A stretch of 16,432 bases of DNA, from positions 1 to 16,432 of the forward strand of contig NZ_CAMLIX010000108.1 of the NCBI RefSeq assembly GCF_946479975.1, written 5' to 3'. Position numbers and translations under genes: made by a program. Positions within the stretch are counted from its first letter, which is position 1; every line of letters begins with the position of its first letter. Positions 6,786 to 13,526 of this stretch are shown one piece after another. This stretch comes from an uncultured Flavobacterium sp. Lineage in GTDB: Bacteria > Bacteroidota > Bacteroidia > Flavobacteriales > Flavobacteriaceae. The notes beneath the pieces are model-generated. The model worked only from the letters and a program-made list of their open reading frames with translations. It did not search any database and had not been told where the DNA came from.

Positions 6786-8027
6786 ATGTTCAAAGCCTTA
6801 AAATCAAAAAATTTCAAGTTGTTTTTCTACGGTCAATCTGTTTCTGTTATCGGAACTTGGATGCAGAAAACTGCGGTAAGCTGGATGGTCTACAGCATAA
6901 CAGGATCAGTCTTTTTATTGGGATTAGCTACTTTTTTAAGTATGATTCCGTCTTTATTTCTGGCGCCTTTGGCAGGAAGTATAATCGGCCGTTACGACAG
7001 ACACAAAACAATGTTGTTTTTACAATCTTTAGCGATGCTTCAGGCAGGAAGTTTAGCTTTGCTGATATATCTTAAAATATACAATATCAACTTTATTTTG
7101 GCATTAAGCCTTATTCAAGGAATCATCAATGCTTTTGATATGACGTGCCGCCAAACGATGATGATTGATATTGTCGACACTAAAGAAGATCTTCCAAATG
7201 CGGTTGCACTAAATTCAACTTTAACCAACTTTGCACGTATTGCAGGTCCTGCGCTTGCGGGAATTATTCTGCACGAATATGGCGAAGACATTTGTTTTAT
7301 TGGGAATTTTGTGAGCTACATTCCAGTTTTGATTTCTTTAATGATGATGAAAATTACACCGCACATTAAAGCCGAAAACAAACTGAATATGTTAGAGGAT
7401 TTTATTGAAGGTTTAGATTACGTTAAAAAAGAAGCCGAAATGGCAAGAATGCTAATGATGTTAACCTGCAGCAGTTTATTCGTAATATCATTCAACACTT
7501 TAATGCCGGTTTTTGCGAAAGATATTTTTAACGGAAATGCCGAAACTTTCAGCTGGTTCGAAAGCGCCGCCGGAATTGGTTCTGTTTTATCAGCCATTTA
7601 TTTGGCAAATCTAAAATCTTCTGAAAACATGAATAAGTTGATGATTGCTGCAAGTCTACTTTTGGGATTCAGTGTAATTATTCTAGCAGTTTCAAGCAGT
7701 ATTACAATCGCCTTAATCTGTATGATGCTAAGCGGAATCGGAATGATGGGTCAAACTTCTTCTATCAATATTTATATTCAAACCCACAGTTCTGTCAATA
7801 TGCGTTCTAGAAGCATCAGTTATTATATGATGGCGTATCAAGGAATGATTCCTGTGGGAAGTTTAATTATTGGTTACGTTTCTCATTCGCTTGGCGTTAG
7901 AACTACGGTTGCAATTCAAGGTGTTATTTGTATTATTTCTGTACTTGTTTATTTGTATTATAAAAAACATAAAGTAGTTGAAGATTTGGAGTCTTGTCCG
8001 GTAACTTATTCAAATTCCAAAAATTAA
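6786..8027 (+). CDS. Major facilitator superfamily exporter (MFS_3/EntS-like)
   Basis: A 413-aa inner-membrane transporter with about 12 hydrophobic helices in two halves. It starts FKALKSKNFKLFFYGQSVSVIGTWMQKTAVSWMVY, typical of the EntS/MFS_3 branch of drug and siderophore exporters. The cytoplasmic motif A is shortened to GRYDRHK (68-74). The second-half conserved region includes the loop EGLDYVKKEAEMARML. The C-terminus after the last helix (VYLYYKKHK) is a short charged tail. It is proton-driven efflux by family; the substrate is unknown. It is divergent from the LysR gene, which probably controls it. No terminator of its own is evident; the stop codon runs into the repeat island. Confidence 0.9.
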   Translation: MFKALKSKNFKLFFYGQSVSVIGTWMQKTAVSWMVYSITGSVFLLGLATFLSMIPSLFLAPLAGSIIGRYDRHKTMLFLQSLAMLQAGSLALLIYLKIYNINFILALSLIQGIINAFDMTCRQTMMIDIVDTKEDLPNAVALNSTLTNFARIAGPALAGIILHEYGEDICFIGNFVSYIPVLISLMMMKITPHIKAENKLNMLEDFIEGLDYVKKEAEMARMLMMLTCSSLFVISFNTLMPVFAKDIFNGNAETFSWFESAAGIGSVLSAIYLANLKSSENMNKLMIAASLLLGFSVIILAVSSSITIALICMMLSGIGMMGQTSSINIYIQTHSSVNMRSRSISYYMMAYQGMIPVGSLIIGYVSHSLGVRTTVAIQGVICIISVLVYLYYKKHKVVEDLESCPVTYSNSKN

Positions 8028-8053
8028 AGGCCAAATTCCAATTACATACAATC

Positions 8054-8069
8054 TTGTCATCCTGACGAA
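8054..8069 (-). repeat. Orphan end of the foldback element
   Basis: TTGTCATCCTGACGAA here is the exact reverse complement of the right end of the foldback copies at 8140 and 8314. It joins the same flank (ACTAAAC) that follows those copies. It looks like a remnant of a partly deleted or inverted copy. Confidence 0.6.
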
Positions 8070-8080
8070 ACTAAACGTTC

Positions 8081-8113
8081 AACTTTGTCAAAGTTCAAAA
8101 CTTTGACAAAGTT
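8081..8113. repeat. CTTTG inverted repeat, copy 1 (copy 2 at 8255-8287)
   Basis: AACTTTGTCAAAGTT (8081-8095) and AACTTTGACAAAGTT (8099-8113) are perfect reverse complements with a 3-nt gap. Each arm is itself an odd palindrome (AACTTTG-N-CAAAGTT), so the unit has four half-sites. Copy 2 keeps both arms but for a change next to the gap. A related copy lies at 11661-11696. Confidence 0.85.
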
Positions 8114-8139
8114 CTTTACCATTCCAATAATCCACAATA

Positions 8140-8242
8140 TTGTCATTTCGACGAAGGAGAAATCTTCGCAAGTAACTCCGTTCCAATAAGTGCTAATCTT
8201 TGTAGAGTTTCGTGTGTGATCCTTCCTTCGTCAGGATGACAA
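8140..8242. repeat. REPIN-like foldback element, copy A
   Basis: A 103-bp unit with imperfect terminal inverted repeats starting TTGTCAT. Each end folds into its own small hairpin: left ATTTC-GACGAAGGA-GAAAT (8145-8163); right, on the minus strand, ATCCT-GACGAAGGA-AGGAT (8237-8219). The loop is the same in both, while the three differing stem pairs are all compensatory. Two inverted hairpins about 55 bp apart is the layout of REP doublets (REPINs). I recall similar GTCATTTCGACGAAGGAG sequences in Flavobacterium intergenic DNA. Confidence 0.8.
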
Positions 8243-8313
8243 AACTAAACGTTCAACTTTGTCAAAGTCTAAAACTTTGACAAAGTTCTTTAACATTCCA
8301 ATAATCCACAATA

Positions 8314-8416
8314 TTGTCATTTCGACAAAGGAGAAATCTTCGCAAGTAACTCCGTTCCAATAAGTGCTAATCTTTGTAGAGTTTCGTGTGTGATCCTTCC
8401 TTCGTCAGGATGACAA
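8314..8416. repeat. REPIN-like foldback element, copy B
   Basis: Same element as copy A shifted by 174 bp. The only difference is one loop base of the left hairpin (GACGAAGGA to GACAAAGGA). Both stems are intact. Confidence 0.8.
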
Positions 8417-8437
8417 ACTAAACTTGTTAATTCATCC

Positions 8438-8498
8438 AAAAAAAAAATTCCAAATTCCAAAATTTTGCTTCACACAAAGTTTTGGAATTTGGAATTTT
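8438..8498 (-). terminator. Long hairpin terminator of the asparaginase gene
   Basis: A perfect 19-bp inverted repeat (8444-8462 with 8480-8498), each arm holding two AATTCC blocks, closes a 17-nt loop that can pair further (TTTG with CAAA). On the minus strand it is followed by a run of T (plus-strand A tract 8438-8447). It lies 21 bp after the ansA stop. Arms of this AAATTCCAAATTCC type are common intergenic repeats in Flavobacterium as I recall. Confidence 0.75.
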
Positions 8499-8518
8499 AA
8501 AAAACTTGGAATTTAACT

Positions 8519-9547
8519 TTAAGATATTTCCCCGCGCAAAGCAGTCTCAAAAATCTCCTTAAATCCGTTTTGTGGAATATTATGTCCAAGCAAATACATC
8601 AATTTTGTAATTGCGGCTTCTGTAGTAATGTCTTTTCCAGAAATGACGCCTAAAGATTTTAGCGCTGTGCTCGTTTCGTATTGTCCCATGTTTACGCTTC
8701 CGCCAGAACATTGGGTTACGTTTACGATGTGCATTCCAGATTTGATTGCTTTTTCGATTAAATTTAAAAACCAATCTTCCGTTGGTGCATTTCCTGAACC
8801 GTACGTTTCTAAAATGATGCCACGTAAACCTTGAGTTGACAATATTGAAGCCAAAACAATTTCGCTCATTCCTGGGAACATTTTTATAATGGCAACGTGA
8901 TTGTCTAAGTTTTTATGAACGATTAGTTTCGCATCTTTATTTACAGGAAGAAATAAATGTTTATTCAATTTTAAATGAACGCCAGATTCTACCAATTCTG
9001 GATAATTTGGCGCTGTAAAAGCTCTAAAATGTTCGGCGTTTACTTTAGAAGTTCGGTTCCCACGGTATAATTTGTATTCAAAATACAAACAAACTTCTGT
9101 TATAACCGGTTTTCCGTTTTCTAAAAGCGACGCAATTTGAATCGCCGTAATCAGGTTTTCTTTTGCATCGGTACGCAAATCTCCAATTGGCAATTGCGAA
9201 CCTGTAAATACAACTGGTTTTGCTAAATTCTCCAGCATAAAACTCAATGCCGAAGCCGAATACGACATTGTATCTGATCCGTGAAGTACCACAAATCCGT
9301 CAAAAGCAGCGTAACTTTCCTCAATAATTGTGGCAATTTTTGTCCACATTTGAGGATTCATATTAGAAGAATCAATTGGATGTTCGAATGATATTGATTC
9401 GATTTCGCAGTCCAATTGTTTAATTTCTGGTATTTTCTGAATTAATTTGCCAAAGTTGAACGCCTTAAGCGCTCCAGTTTCAAAGTCTTTGCTCATACCG
9501 ATTGTTCCTCCGGTATAAATCAATAGTATTTTTGCTTTAGATGACAT
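8519..9547 (-). CDS. ansA: Type I (cytoplasmic) L-asparaginase
   Basis: Hydrolyses L-asparagine to aspartate and ammonia. The 342 aa have no signal peptide, which with the sequence pattern places it in the cytoplasmic AnsA type. Motifs: ILLIYTGGTIGMS with the first catalytic Thr15; DSSNM substrate loop (about 59-63); VVLHGSDTMSYSASALSFMLEN, where Asp92 is conserved but the second catalytic threonine position is Ser91; TGSQLPIGDLRTDAKEN (115-131); LYRGNRTSK with the likely catalytic Lys168. The C-terminal domain follows (LETYGSGNAPTEDWFL, NVTQCSGGSVNMGQYETS). The start ATG overlaps the 3' end of the acyltransferase gene by 11 bp, so it is probably co-transcribed and translationally coupled. 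A long hairpin terminator follows. Confidence 0.95.
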   Translation of the reverse strand: MSSKAKILLIYTGGTIGMSKDFETGALKAFNFGKLIQKIPEIKQLDCEIESISFEHPIDSSNMNPQMWTKIATIIEESYAAFDGFVVLHGSDTMSYSASALSFMLENLAKPVVFTGSQLPIGDLRTDAKENLITAIQIASLLENGKPVITEVCLYFEYKLYRGNRTSKVNAEHFRAFTAPNYPELVESGVHLKLNKHLFLPVNKDAKLIVHKNLDNHVAIIKMFPGMSEIVLASILSTQGLRGIILETYGSGNAPTEDWFLNLIEKAIKSGMHIVNVTQCSGGSVNMGQYETSTALKSLGVISGKDITTEAAITKLMYLLGHNIPQNGFKEIFETALRGEIS

Positions 9548-10673
9548 CTTGGTATTTTAATTTATTGACAACCGGATTGGCATACATGGCCAAAAATCCT
9601 TGTCTTGTAACAGGATTATCGCTTCCGATTCTCATTTCTAAACGACGCTCAAAAAGTTGTTTTTCGCTTTCTTTGTATTTAGAAGCAAATCTATCTGTTT
9701 CGTTTATAATATCGTAAGCAATAAAATTAGTCGGCCATAGCTGATAGTTTTTCAAAATAGCATCGTCTATCGCTTGTGCCAAAGCTTGAACCTGTTTGTT
9801 TGCATTGTCATTTTCTGCTACAATCTTATCGATTTGAGTATCTAAAACATCGCCAACAGAAATATGTATTCTTTTTTTAGTTCCCATAATACCACTTAAA
9901 ATGGTCATAAAATCTTCGTTTTTCTCTTTTACGTAAACTTCGTTGTTTGCTTCTGCCATTAATTGAGGCATTTTCAAAACATCTGTTGGATCATATTCGT
10001 AAGAAATAGAAACTGGAACGATTTTTAATTTCTTAAAATAATCCATTAAGTTTTTTTCGTCAGAACCCATTCCAATCATTTTTAAAACACCTGGATTGGT
10101 TTCGTCGTTTCCATCTTTTGTTCTTCCTTCTCTTTGCGCAATCCAAACCGAACGATTTTCGCGAAGCAGTAACTGGCCCATATATTCCGCCAATAATTTT
10201 GAACTCTGTAACATTTCTCGAGGTGTTAACCCTCTTAAAACCAAAAAGTTTCGATTTAATTTTGCTAAAGTTGCCAAGAAAGCTTTTTGCACTAAATTGT
10301 CTCCAATTGCCGAAGCTGTCATAACTAAACCATGTTCAAATAAAGAGACATTTAATAAAGTCGTATCTAAAAGAATATCTCTATGATTGGAGATAAATAA
10401 GTAAGAAGTATTTGGTTCCAGCTTGTCAAAACCAGAAGTTGTTAATCCTTCAGAGCTTTTTTCAAGTACTTTTTGGATTGTATTGTAAATAAAATTGCAT
10501 TGAAAATCACGAATAGAATGTGTTTTCTTAAGCTGCTCTTTCCAAACCTCATCTTCTACCTCCGGAAAAGTAAAATTCATCATGGCTTTCATCATAGGAT
10601 GATTGACAACACCATGAAGTGCTTCATTTATTTCTGAATCATAAAAAGGCCTAATGGCATCAAATCTCTGCAT
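9537..10673 (-). CDS. PlsC-like glycerolipid acyltransferase
   Basis: A 378-aa acyltransferase, related to 1-acyl-sn-glycerol-3-phosphate acyltransferases, presumably acting at the inner membrane in phospholipid or lipid A-type acyl transfer. The catalytic block is FISNHRDILLDTTLLN (93-108): His97 is followed by Asp99 and Asp103, so the usual H-x4-D reads H-x5-D, a form I recall from other Bacteroidota members. Block II is NFLVLRG (142-148), and block III is AQREGRTKDG (179-188) with Glu182-Gly183-Arg184. Block IV is KIVPVSISYEYDPTD. There is no strong membrane helix; residues 1-80 form an N-terminal extension. It overlaps ansA downstream and lies 63 bp after tatD, so the three may be one operon. 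ATG 10673 is the only sensible start. Confidence 0.85.
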   Translation of the reverse strand: MQRFDAIRPFYDSEINEALHGVVNHPMMKAMMNFTFPEVEDEVWKEQLKKTHSIRDFQCNFIYNTIQKVLEKSSEGLTTSGFDKLEPNTSYLFISNHRDILLDTTLLNVSLFEHGLVMTASAIGDNLVQKAFLATLAKLNRNFLVLRGLTPREMLQSSKLLAEYMGQLLLRENRSVWIAQREGRTKDGNDETNPGVLKMIGMGSDEKNLMDYFKKLKIVPVSISYEYDPTDVLKMPQLMAEANNEVYVKEKNEDFMTILSGIMGTKKRIHISVGDVLDTQIDKIVAENDNANKQVQALAQAIDDAILKNYQLWPTNFIAYDIINETDRFASKYKESEKQLFERRLEMRIGSDNPVTRQGFLAMYANPVVNKLKYQDVI

Positions 10674-10736
10674 TATCTATTTAGGTTTAAGTGGGCAAAA
10701 GAACAAAAAAAAAATTAAAGTTTTGTAAGGCATAGG

Positions 10737-11516
10737 TTAAATCCCAAAAACGTCTTTCGAGTTCTGAGTTGTTGCTGTAGCAATTTCTTCTTTAGATATA
10801 CCGTAAATATCGCTGAGTTTGGCTATAACATTGACCAAATAACTGCTTTCATTTCGTTTTCCTCTGTACGGAATTGGCGCTAAATAAGGCGAATCTGTCT
10901 CAAGAACGATATGTTTTAAATCGATTTGGTTTAAAAACTGATCAATTTTTCCGTTCTTAAAAGTAACCACACCGCCAATTCCTAATTTCATATTATACGA
11001 AATTGCCTGTAATGCCTGTACTAAAGTTCCGGAAAAACAATGAAAAATCCCAAATAAATCTTCAGATTTTTCTTCTTCTAAGATTTCAAAAATTTCATCA
11101 AAAGCTTCACGGCAATGAATTACAATGGGTAATTTGTACTGTTTTGCCAGTTGAATTTGTCTTTTAAAAGCAATTTGCTGTTCTTTTAAATGGGTTTTAT
11201 CCCAATACAAATCGATTCCGATTTCGCCGACAGCGTAGAATTTTCTTTTGGATAATTCAGTTTCTACATGCTGTAATTCGTCTAGATAATTATCTTTCAC
11301 GTAAGTGGGATGCAGACCCATCATTAAGAATACATTTTCGGGATAATTTTTCTCTAAATCATACATAGACTGAGTTGCGGCCGCGTCGATTGCAGGAATA
11401 AAAAAACGGGTTACTCCGGCATTAATAGCGCGCTGTATCATTTCGTCACGATCCTGATCAAATTCTTCAGAATATAAATGTGTGTGAGTATCGGTAATAA
11501 TTGGTGTTGAATTCAA
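10737..11516 (-). CDS. TatD-family metal-dependent hydrolase (DNase)
   Basis: A 259-aa cytoplasmic TIM-barrel hydrolase; family members are 3'-5' exonucleases acting on DNA or RNA. All motifs are present: DTHTHL (His11, His13), MGLHPTYV, VGEIGIDLYWD (Glu98), IVIHCREAFDEI (His134), FHCFSG (His159), LGIGGVVTFKN, VLETDSPYLAP (Asp208) and YRGKRNES. The metal ligands are complete. The start codon is TTG: no ATG occurs between the upstream in-frame stop (11541-11543) and the metal-binding DTHTH, and the next Met (26) would delete it. A good promoter sits just upstream. It may be transcribed with the acyltransferase and asparaginase genes, as no terminator separates them. Confidence 0.95.
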   Translation of the reverse strand: MNSTPIITDTHTHLYSEEFDQDRDEMIQRAINAGVTRFFIPAIDAAATQSMYDLEKNYPENVFLMMGLHPTYVKDNYLDELQHVETELSKRKFYAVGEIGIDLYWDKTHLKEQQIAFKRQIQLAKQYKLPIVIHCREAFDEIFEILEEEKSEDLFGIFHCFSGTLVQALQAISYNMKLGIGGVVTFKNGKIDQFLNQIDLKHIVLETDSPYLAPIPYRGKRNESSYLVNVIAKLSDIYGISKEEIATATTQNSKDVFGI

Positions 11517-11535
11517 GGCTGTAATTTTAAAGTGC

Positions 11536-11566
11536 CAAAATTACGACAATATTAAAAGAATAGCAA
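11536..11566 (-). promoter_or_regulatory. Promoter of the TatD gene
   Basis: On the minus strand TTG (11566-11564), 20 nt, then TAATTTTG (11543-11536) fits the Bacteroidota consensus TTG-N17-23-TAnnTTTG without mismatch. It is the best promoter in the window and lies 19 nt before the TTG start codon. Confidence 0.75.
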
Positions 11567-11660
11567 TTTCGTGTGAAATGGACGAGGATGACACGGATTC
11601 ACTTCGTGAAAACGCAGATTTGTGCAGTTTTTTTCTTTTTTTGAATTTCTTAAAAAGAAA
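11567..11660. other. Repeat-like intergenic DNA
   Basis: No gene is visible. The stretch contains a small palindrome TTCAC-TTC-GTGAA (near 11598) inside wording (ACGGATTCACTTCGTGAAAA) that I associate with degenerate Flavobacterium intergenic repeats, followed by T-rich and A-rich runs. Confidence 0.35.
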
Positions 11661-11696
11661 AAACCTTTGCCAAAGTATTAACTCTGACAAAGGTTT
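11661..11696. repeat. CTTTG inverted repeat, diverged copy
   Basis: AAACCTTTGCCAAAGT (11661-11676) pairs with ACTCTGACAAAGGTTT (11681-11696) at 14 of 16 positions around loop ATTA. It shares the CTTTG-NC-AAAG core and spacing of the copies at 8081 and 8255. Confidence 0.65.
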
Positions 11697-11717
11697 ACAA
11701 ATCAAAACCTAATTTTT

Positions 11718-11817
11718 GTATTCTTGATGAACGAAGAACCTCACAAGTAGCTTTGCAAAGAAAACCCCCATTTTTTCCGCAAATTAACTAGTGTGATCCT
11801 TCGTTCATCAGGATTAC
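11718..11817. repeat. REPIN-like foldback element, diverged copy C
   Basis: A 100-bp unit with ends GTATTCTTGATGAACG (plus) and GTAATCCTGATGAACG (minus, from 11817). Each end forms a hairpin: TTCTT-gatgaacg-AAGAA (11721-11738) and ATCCT-gatgaacga-AGGAT (11814-11796). It shares with copies A and B the ATCCT/AGGAT right stem, the adjoining GTGTGATCC and an internal CAAGTA. As there, it follows a CTTTG inverted repeat by about 20 bp. Confidence 0.65.
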
Positions 11818-12000
11818 TAATTTTGTTTTATTTTCCTGTATTTATGTATAGCAAAGCCCGTTCCAAAATCATTTTTTTCTCTACGAATAACTCTTAAACC
11901 ACCGAAAACACTTTGAAGAACACTAAAGAAGAAAAACTAAGAAATCTTTTTTCATTTGGTTTTTAATTTAAGGTAATTCGCTTTTGGGTAAATTCTTATA
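11818..12000. other. Intergenic DNA without recognised genes
   Basis: AT-rich; all frames are short. It contains A-rich degenerate text (ACCGAAAACACTTTGAAG and similar) but no promoter or structure I can support. Confidence 0.3.
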
Positions 12001-12041
12001 AAAGAAAAATCGAATTTAGAACTTAAATTCCAAATTCGATT
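12001..12041 (-). terminator. Intrinsic terminator of the sigma/anti-sigma operon
   Basis: On the minus strand AATCGAATTT (12041-12032) pairs perfectly with AAATTCGATT (12017-12008) around a 14-nt loop and is followed by TTTTCTTT. It lies 42 bp after the anti-sigma stop codon. Confidence 0.7.
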
Positions 12042-12083
12042 GAGGTTTCCCGTAAATACGTAAAATTTTTCTGAATATTTATT

Positions 12084-12809
12084 TTAGTCTAATTCTTCCA
12101 ACAGACGTTCTACATCATCATAATCTTCAAAATCCTGAGAGATAGTCTGCAAAATTTCCTTGCATTCTTGATATTTTCCTTGTTTCAATTTTGATAAAGC
12201 CATATTCCATTTTGCTTTTTCTTTATACACAGAATTTCCTTCTTCCAATTGTTTAAAAATAGTTTCTGCTTTTACAAATTTGTCCACCTGCATTAAAGAA
12301 ATGGCATAGAAATACTGGATTTCGAGCGAATTATTTTCTTTTAAAATGGCTTCAAAAAGCGGAATTGCTGTGTCGTATCTTTTTACATTAAAATCATCTT
12401 CTGCTTTTTTCAACGTTTCTTCAGATACGCCGCGTTCTGTAAAATAAGCACTTTCTGGATGATTGTAATCTTCAAAGTTTGGATAATGATTGTAATCAAA
12501 GAAAAACAATCCGAACATAATAGCCACAGAAGCTGCGACCGCTAGATACCAAGGCTTAAACGAAACAACTTTAGTTTCTTTATCGTTGAAATAGTTATCA
12601 GAAATTCTAGTGAGGTTTTCTTTAAAAACTTCTCGTTCTTGTTCGTGTCCGAATTTATTTTCCAATTGAAAATGCATTTCCTTAAAACTCTCAAATGCCG
12701 ATGCCAGTTCTGGATCTTCAATTAATTGTTTCTCGAAATTACTTTTCTCATCAACGGTCACTTCGCCTTGAAGATATTGATCAAATAATATATAGCGTTC
12801 TTCGTTCAT
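12084..12809 (-). CDS. Single-pass membrane protein with TPR-like periplasmic domain; probable anti-sigma factor
   Basis: A 241-aa protein in three parts: a cytoplasmic helical region (1-85; FDQYLQGEVTVDEKSNFEKQL resembles anti-sigma domains that begin with a short helix and DPEL motif) without zinc-binding HxxxCxxC; one membrane helix (87-104, WYLAVAASVAIMFGLFFF); and an extracytoplasmic region (130-241) with tetratricopeptide-like helix pairs (AEDDFNVKRYDTAIPLFEAIL, YKEKAKWNMALSKLKQGKY). The gene starts 2 nt after the sigma factor stop on the same strand, so the two are one operon and probably partners. The role as anti-sigma is inferred from topology and position: the cytoplasmic part would hold the sigma factor and the TPR part would sense or bind an envelope protein. 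An intrinsic terminator follows. Confidence 0.8.
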   Translation of the reverse strand: MNEERYILFDQYLQGEVTVDEKSNFEKQLIEDPELASAFESFKEMHFQLENKFGHEQEREVFKENLTRISDNYFNDKETKVVSFKPWYLAVAASVAIMFGLFFFDYNHYPNFEDYNHPESAYFTERGVSEETLKKAEDDFNVKRYDTAIPLFEAILKENNSLEIQYFYAISLMQVDKFVKAETIFKQLEEGNSVYKEKAKWNMALSKLKQGKYQECKEILQTISQDFEDYDDVERLLEELD

Positions 12810-12811
12810 GA

Positions 12812-13396
12812 TTAATTGTTTTTTAATGAATTAAAATTTTTCGCTTCTTGAATCCACTGCGTTAATTGTCCCACGCACAACGATTTCTTTTTTCGGACAT
12901 AACCATAAGTTACATTGAGTTTTTCGGCCACTTCTTCCATCGATTTTAAGCTGAAGCTGAGTTTTAAAACTTCCTGGCATTTCTCTCCAAGTTTTTGAAA
13001 CATGGTATCAAAAAGCTTTTGTTTTTCATCAAATTCTTCGGTTTTTGTAATCAATTCATGCTCAGATTCAGTTATAGATACTGCGTTTTCATAAATTGTT
13101 ACCCCTTTGTTCGATGATTTTTTCAATTCGTTCAGCCAGCGTCTTTTGCACAGTAAAAAAAAGTAAGCATCAAACGGACAAGTTAATTGTAGTTTTTTGG
13201 CTTTCGCCTGATTAAAAAGCAAAATCATAATTTCCTGAATCACATCCTGAGCCTGATCTCGATCTCCAGAATTATTGGTTATAAACTGAACCACTTTTGG
13301 AGCATACTTTTTATATATCATTTCGATTACAGCCGAATCATTTGCAGCTATTCCGTCGATATATTTTTGGTCAGGATGAATTTTCTTTTGATCCAT
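12812..13396 (-). CDS. ECF-type RNA polymerase sigma factor
   Basis: A 194-aa sigma-70 family factor with only regions 2 and 4, the ECF layout. Region 2 (about 22-92): IEMIYKKYAPKVVQFITNN, GDRDQAQDVIQEIMILLF (2.2-like), and DAYFFLLCKRRWLNELKK (2.4). Region 4 (131-182): FQKLGEKCQEVLKLSFSLKS then the helix-turn-helix MEEVAEKLNVTYGYVRKKKSL. The rest is a short linker. It is co-transcribed with the TPR membrane protein 2 nt downstream. It is divergent from a small membrane protein gene whose upstream region, and that of the next lipoprotein gene, carry the shared motif GGTAACAA...ATTG, the likely promoter this factor recognises. No such motif points toward the sigma gene itself, so positive autoregulation is not evident. 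Confidence 0.94.
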   Translation of the reverse strand: MDQKKIHPDQKYIDGIAANDSAVIEMIYKKYAPKVVQFITNNSGDRDQAQDVIQEIMILLFNQAKAKKLQLTCPFDAYFFLLCKRRWLNELKKSSNKGVTIYENAVSITESEHELITKTEEFDEKQKLFDTMFQKLGEKCQEVLKLSFSLKSMEEVAEKLNVTYGYVRKKKSLCVGQLTQWIQEAKNFNSLKNN

Positions 13397-13454
13397 AGAA
13401 AGATATTTTAAAAGCTAATTTAAAAAAAGAATCTCAAAATTTTTAAAAACATAG

Positions 13455-13483
13455 GGTAACAATAATTCAGCTCATTGTATCTA
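13455..13483 (+). promoter_or_regulatory. Candidate ECF promoter P1 (small membrane protein)
   Basis: GGTAACAA (13455-13462), 11 nt, then ATTGTATCTA (13474-13483). If GGTAAC is the -35 and GTATCTA the -10 element, the spacer is 16 nt, normal for ECF sigma factors. The ATG at 13527 is about 43 nt beyond. It shares its two boxes with P2 and P3. Confidence 0.6.
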
Positions 13484-13526
13484 TGGAAACAAAAGTCTTT
13501 TAAAAACCTTTAAAAAATTAAAAGAA

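Larger units (their letters stand above)
8071..8418. repeat. Two tandem 174-bp units
   Basis: Units 8071-8244 and 8245-8418 match base for base with a period of 174. By eye they differ at four positions (TTC/CTA-type change after GTCAAAGT counted as two, ACC/AAC near 8119, GACG/GACA near 8153) plus one A lost at the junction. Each unit holds a CTTTG inverted repeat and one foldback element. Most of the 490-bp gap between the MFS and asparaginase genes is this array; no gene is visible in it. Confidence 0.95.

Noticed and set aside
8071..8418. CRISPR array
   Set aside because: Only two units of 174 bp without unique spacers; this is a plain tandem duplication of intergenic repeats.
10096..10386. 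96-codon plus-strand frame within the acyltransferase gene
   Set aside because: It lies wholly antisense to a clear gene, has no promoter or family resemblance, and is composed of reversed common codons.
13096..13103. GGTAACAA on the minus strand inside the sigma factor gene
   Set aside because: It encodes the peptide GVTIYE, no ATTG box follows at 11-12 nt, and it points into the gene. Probably a coincidence of coding sequence.
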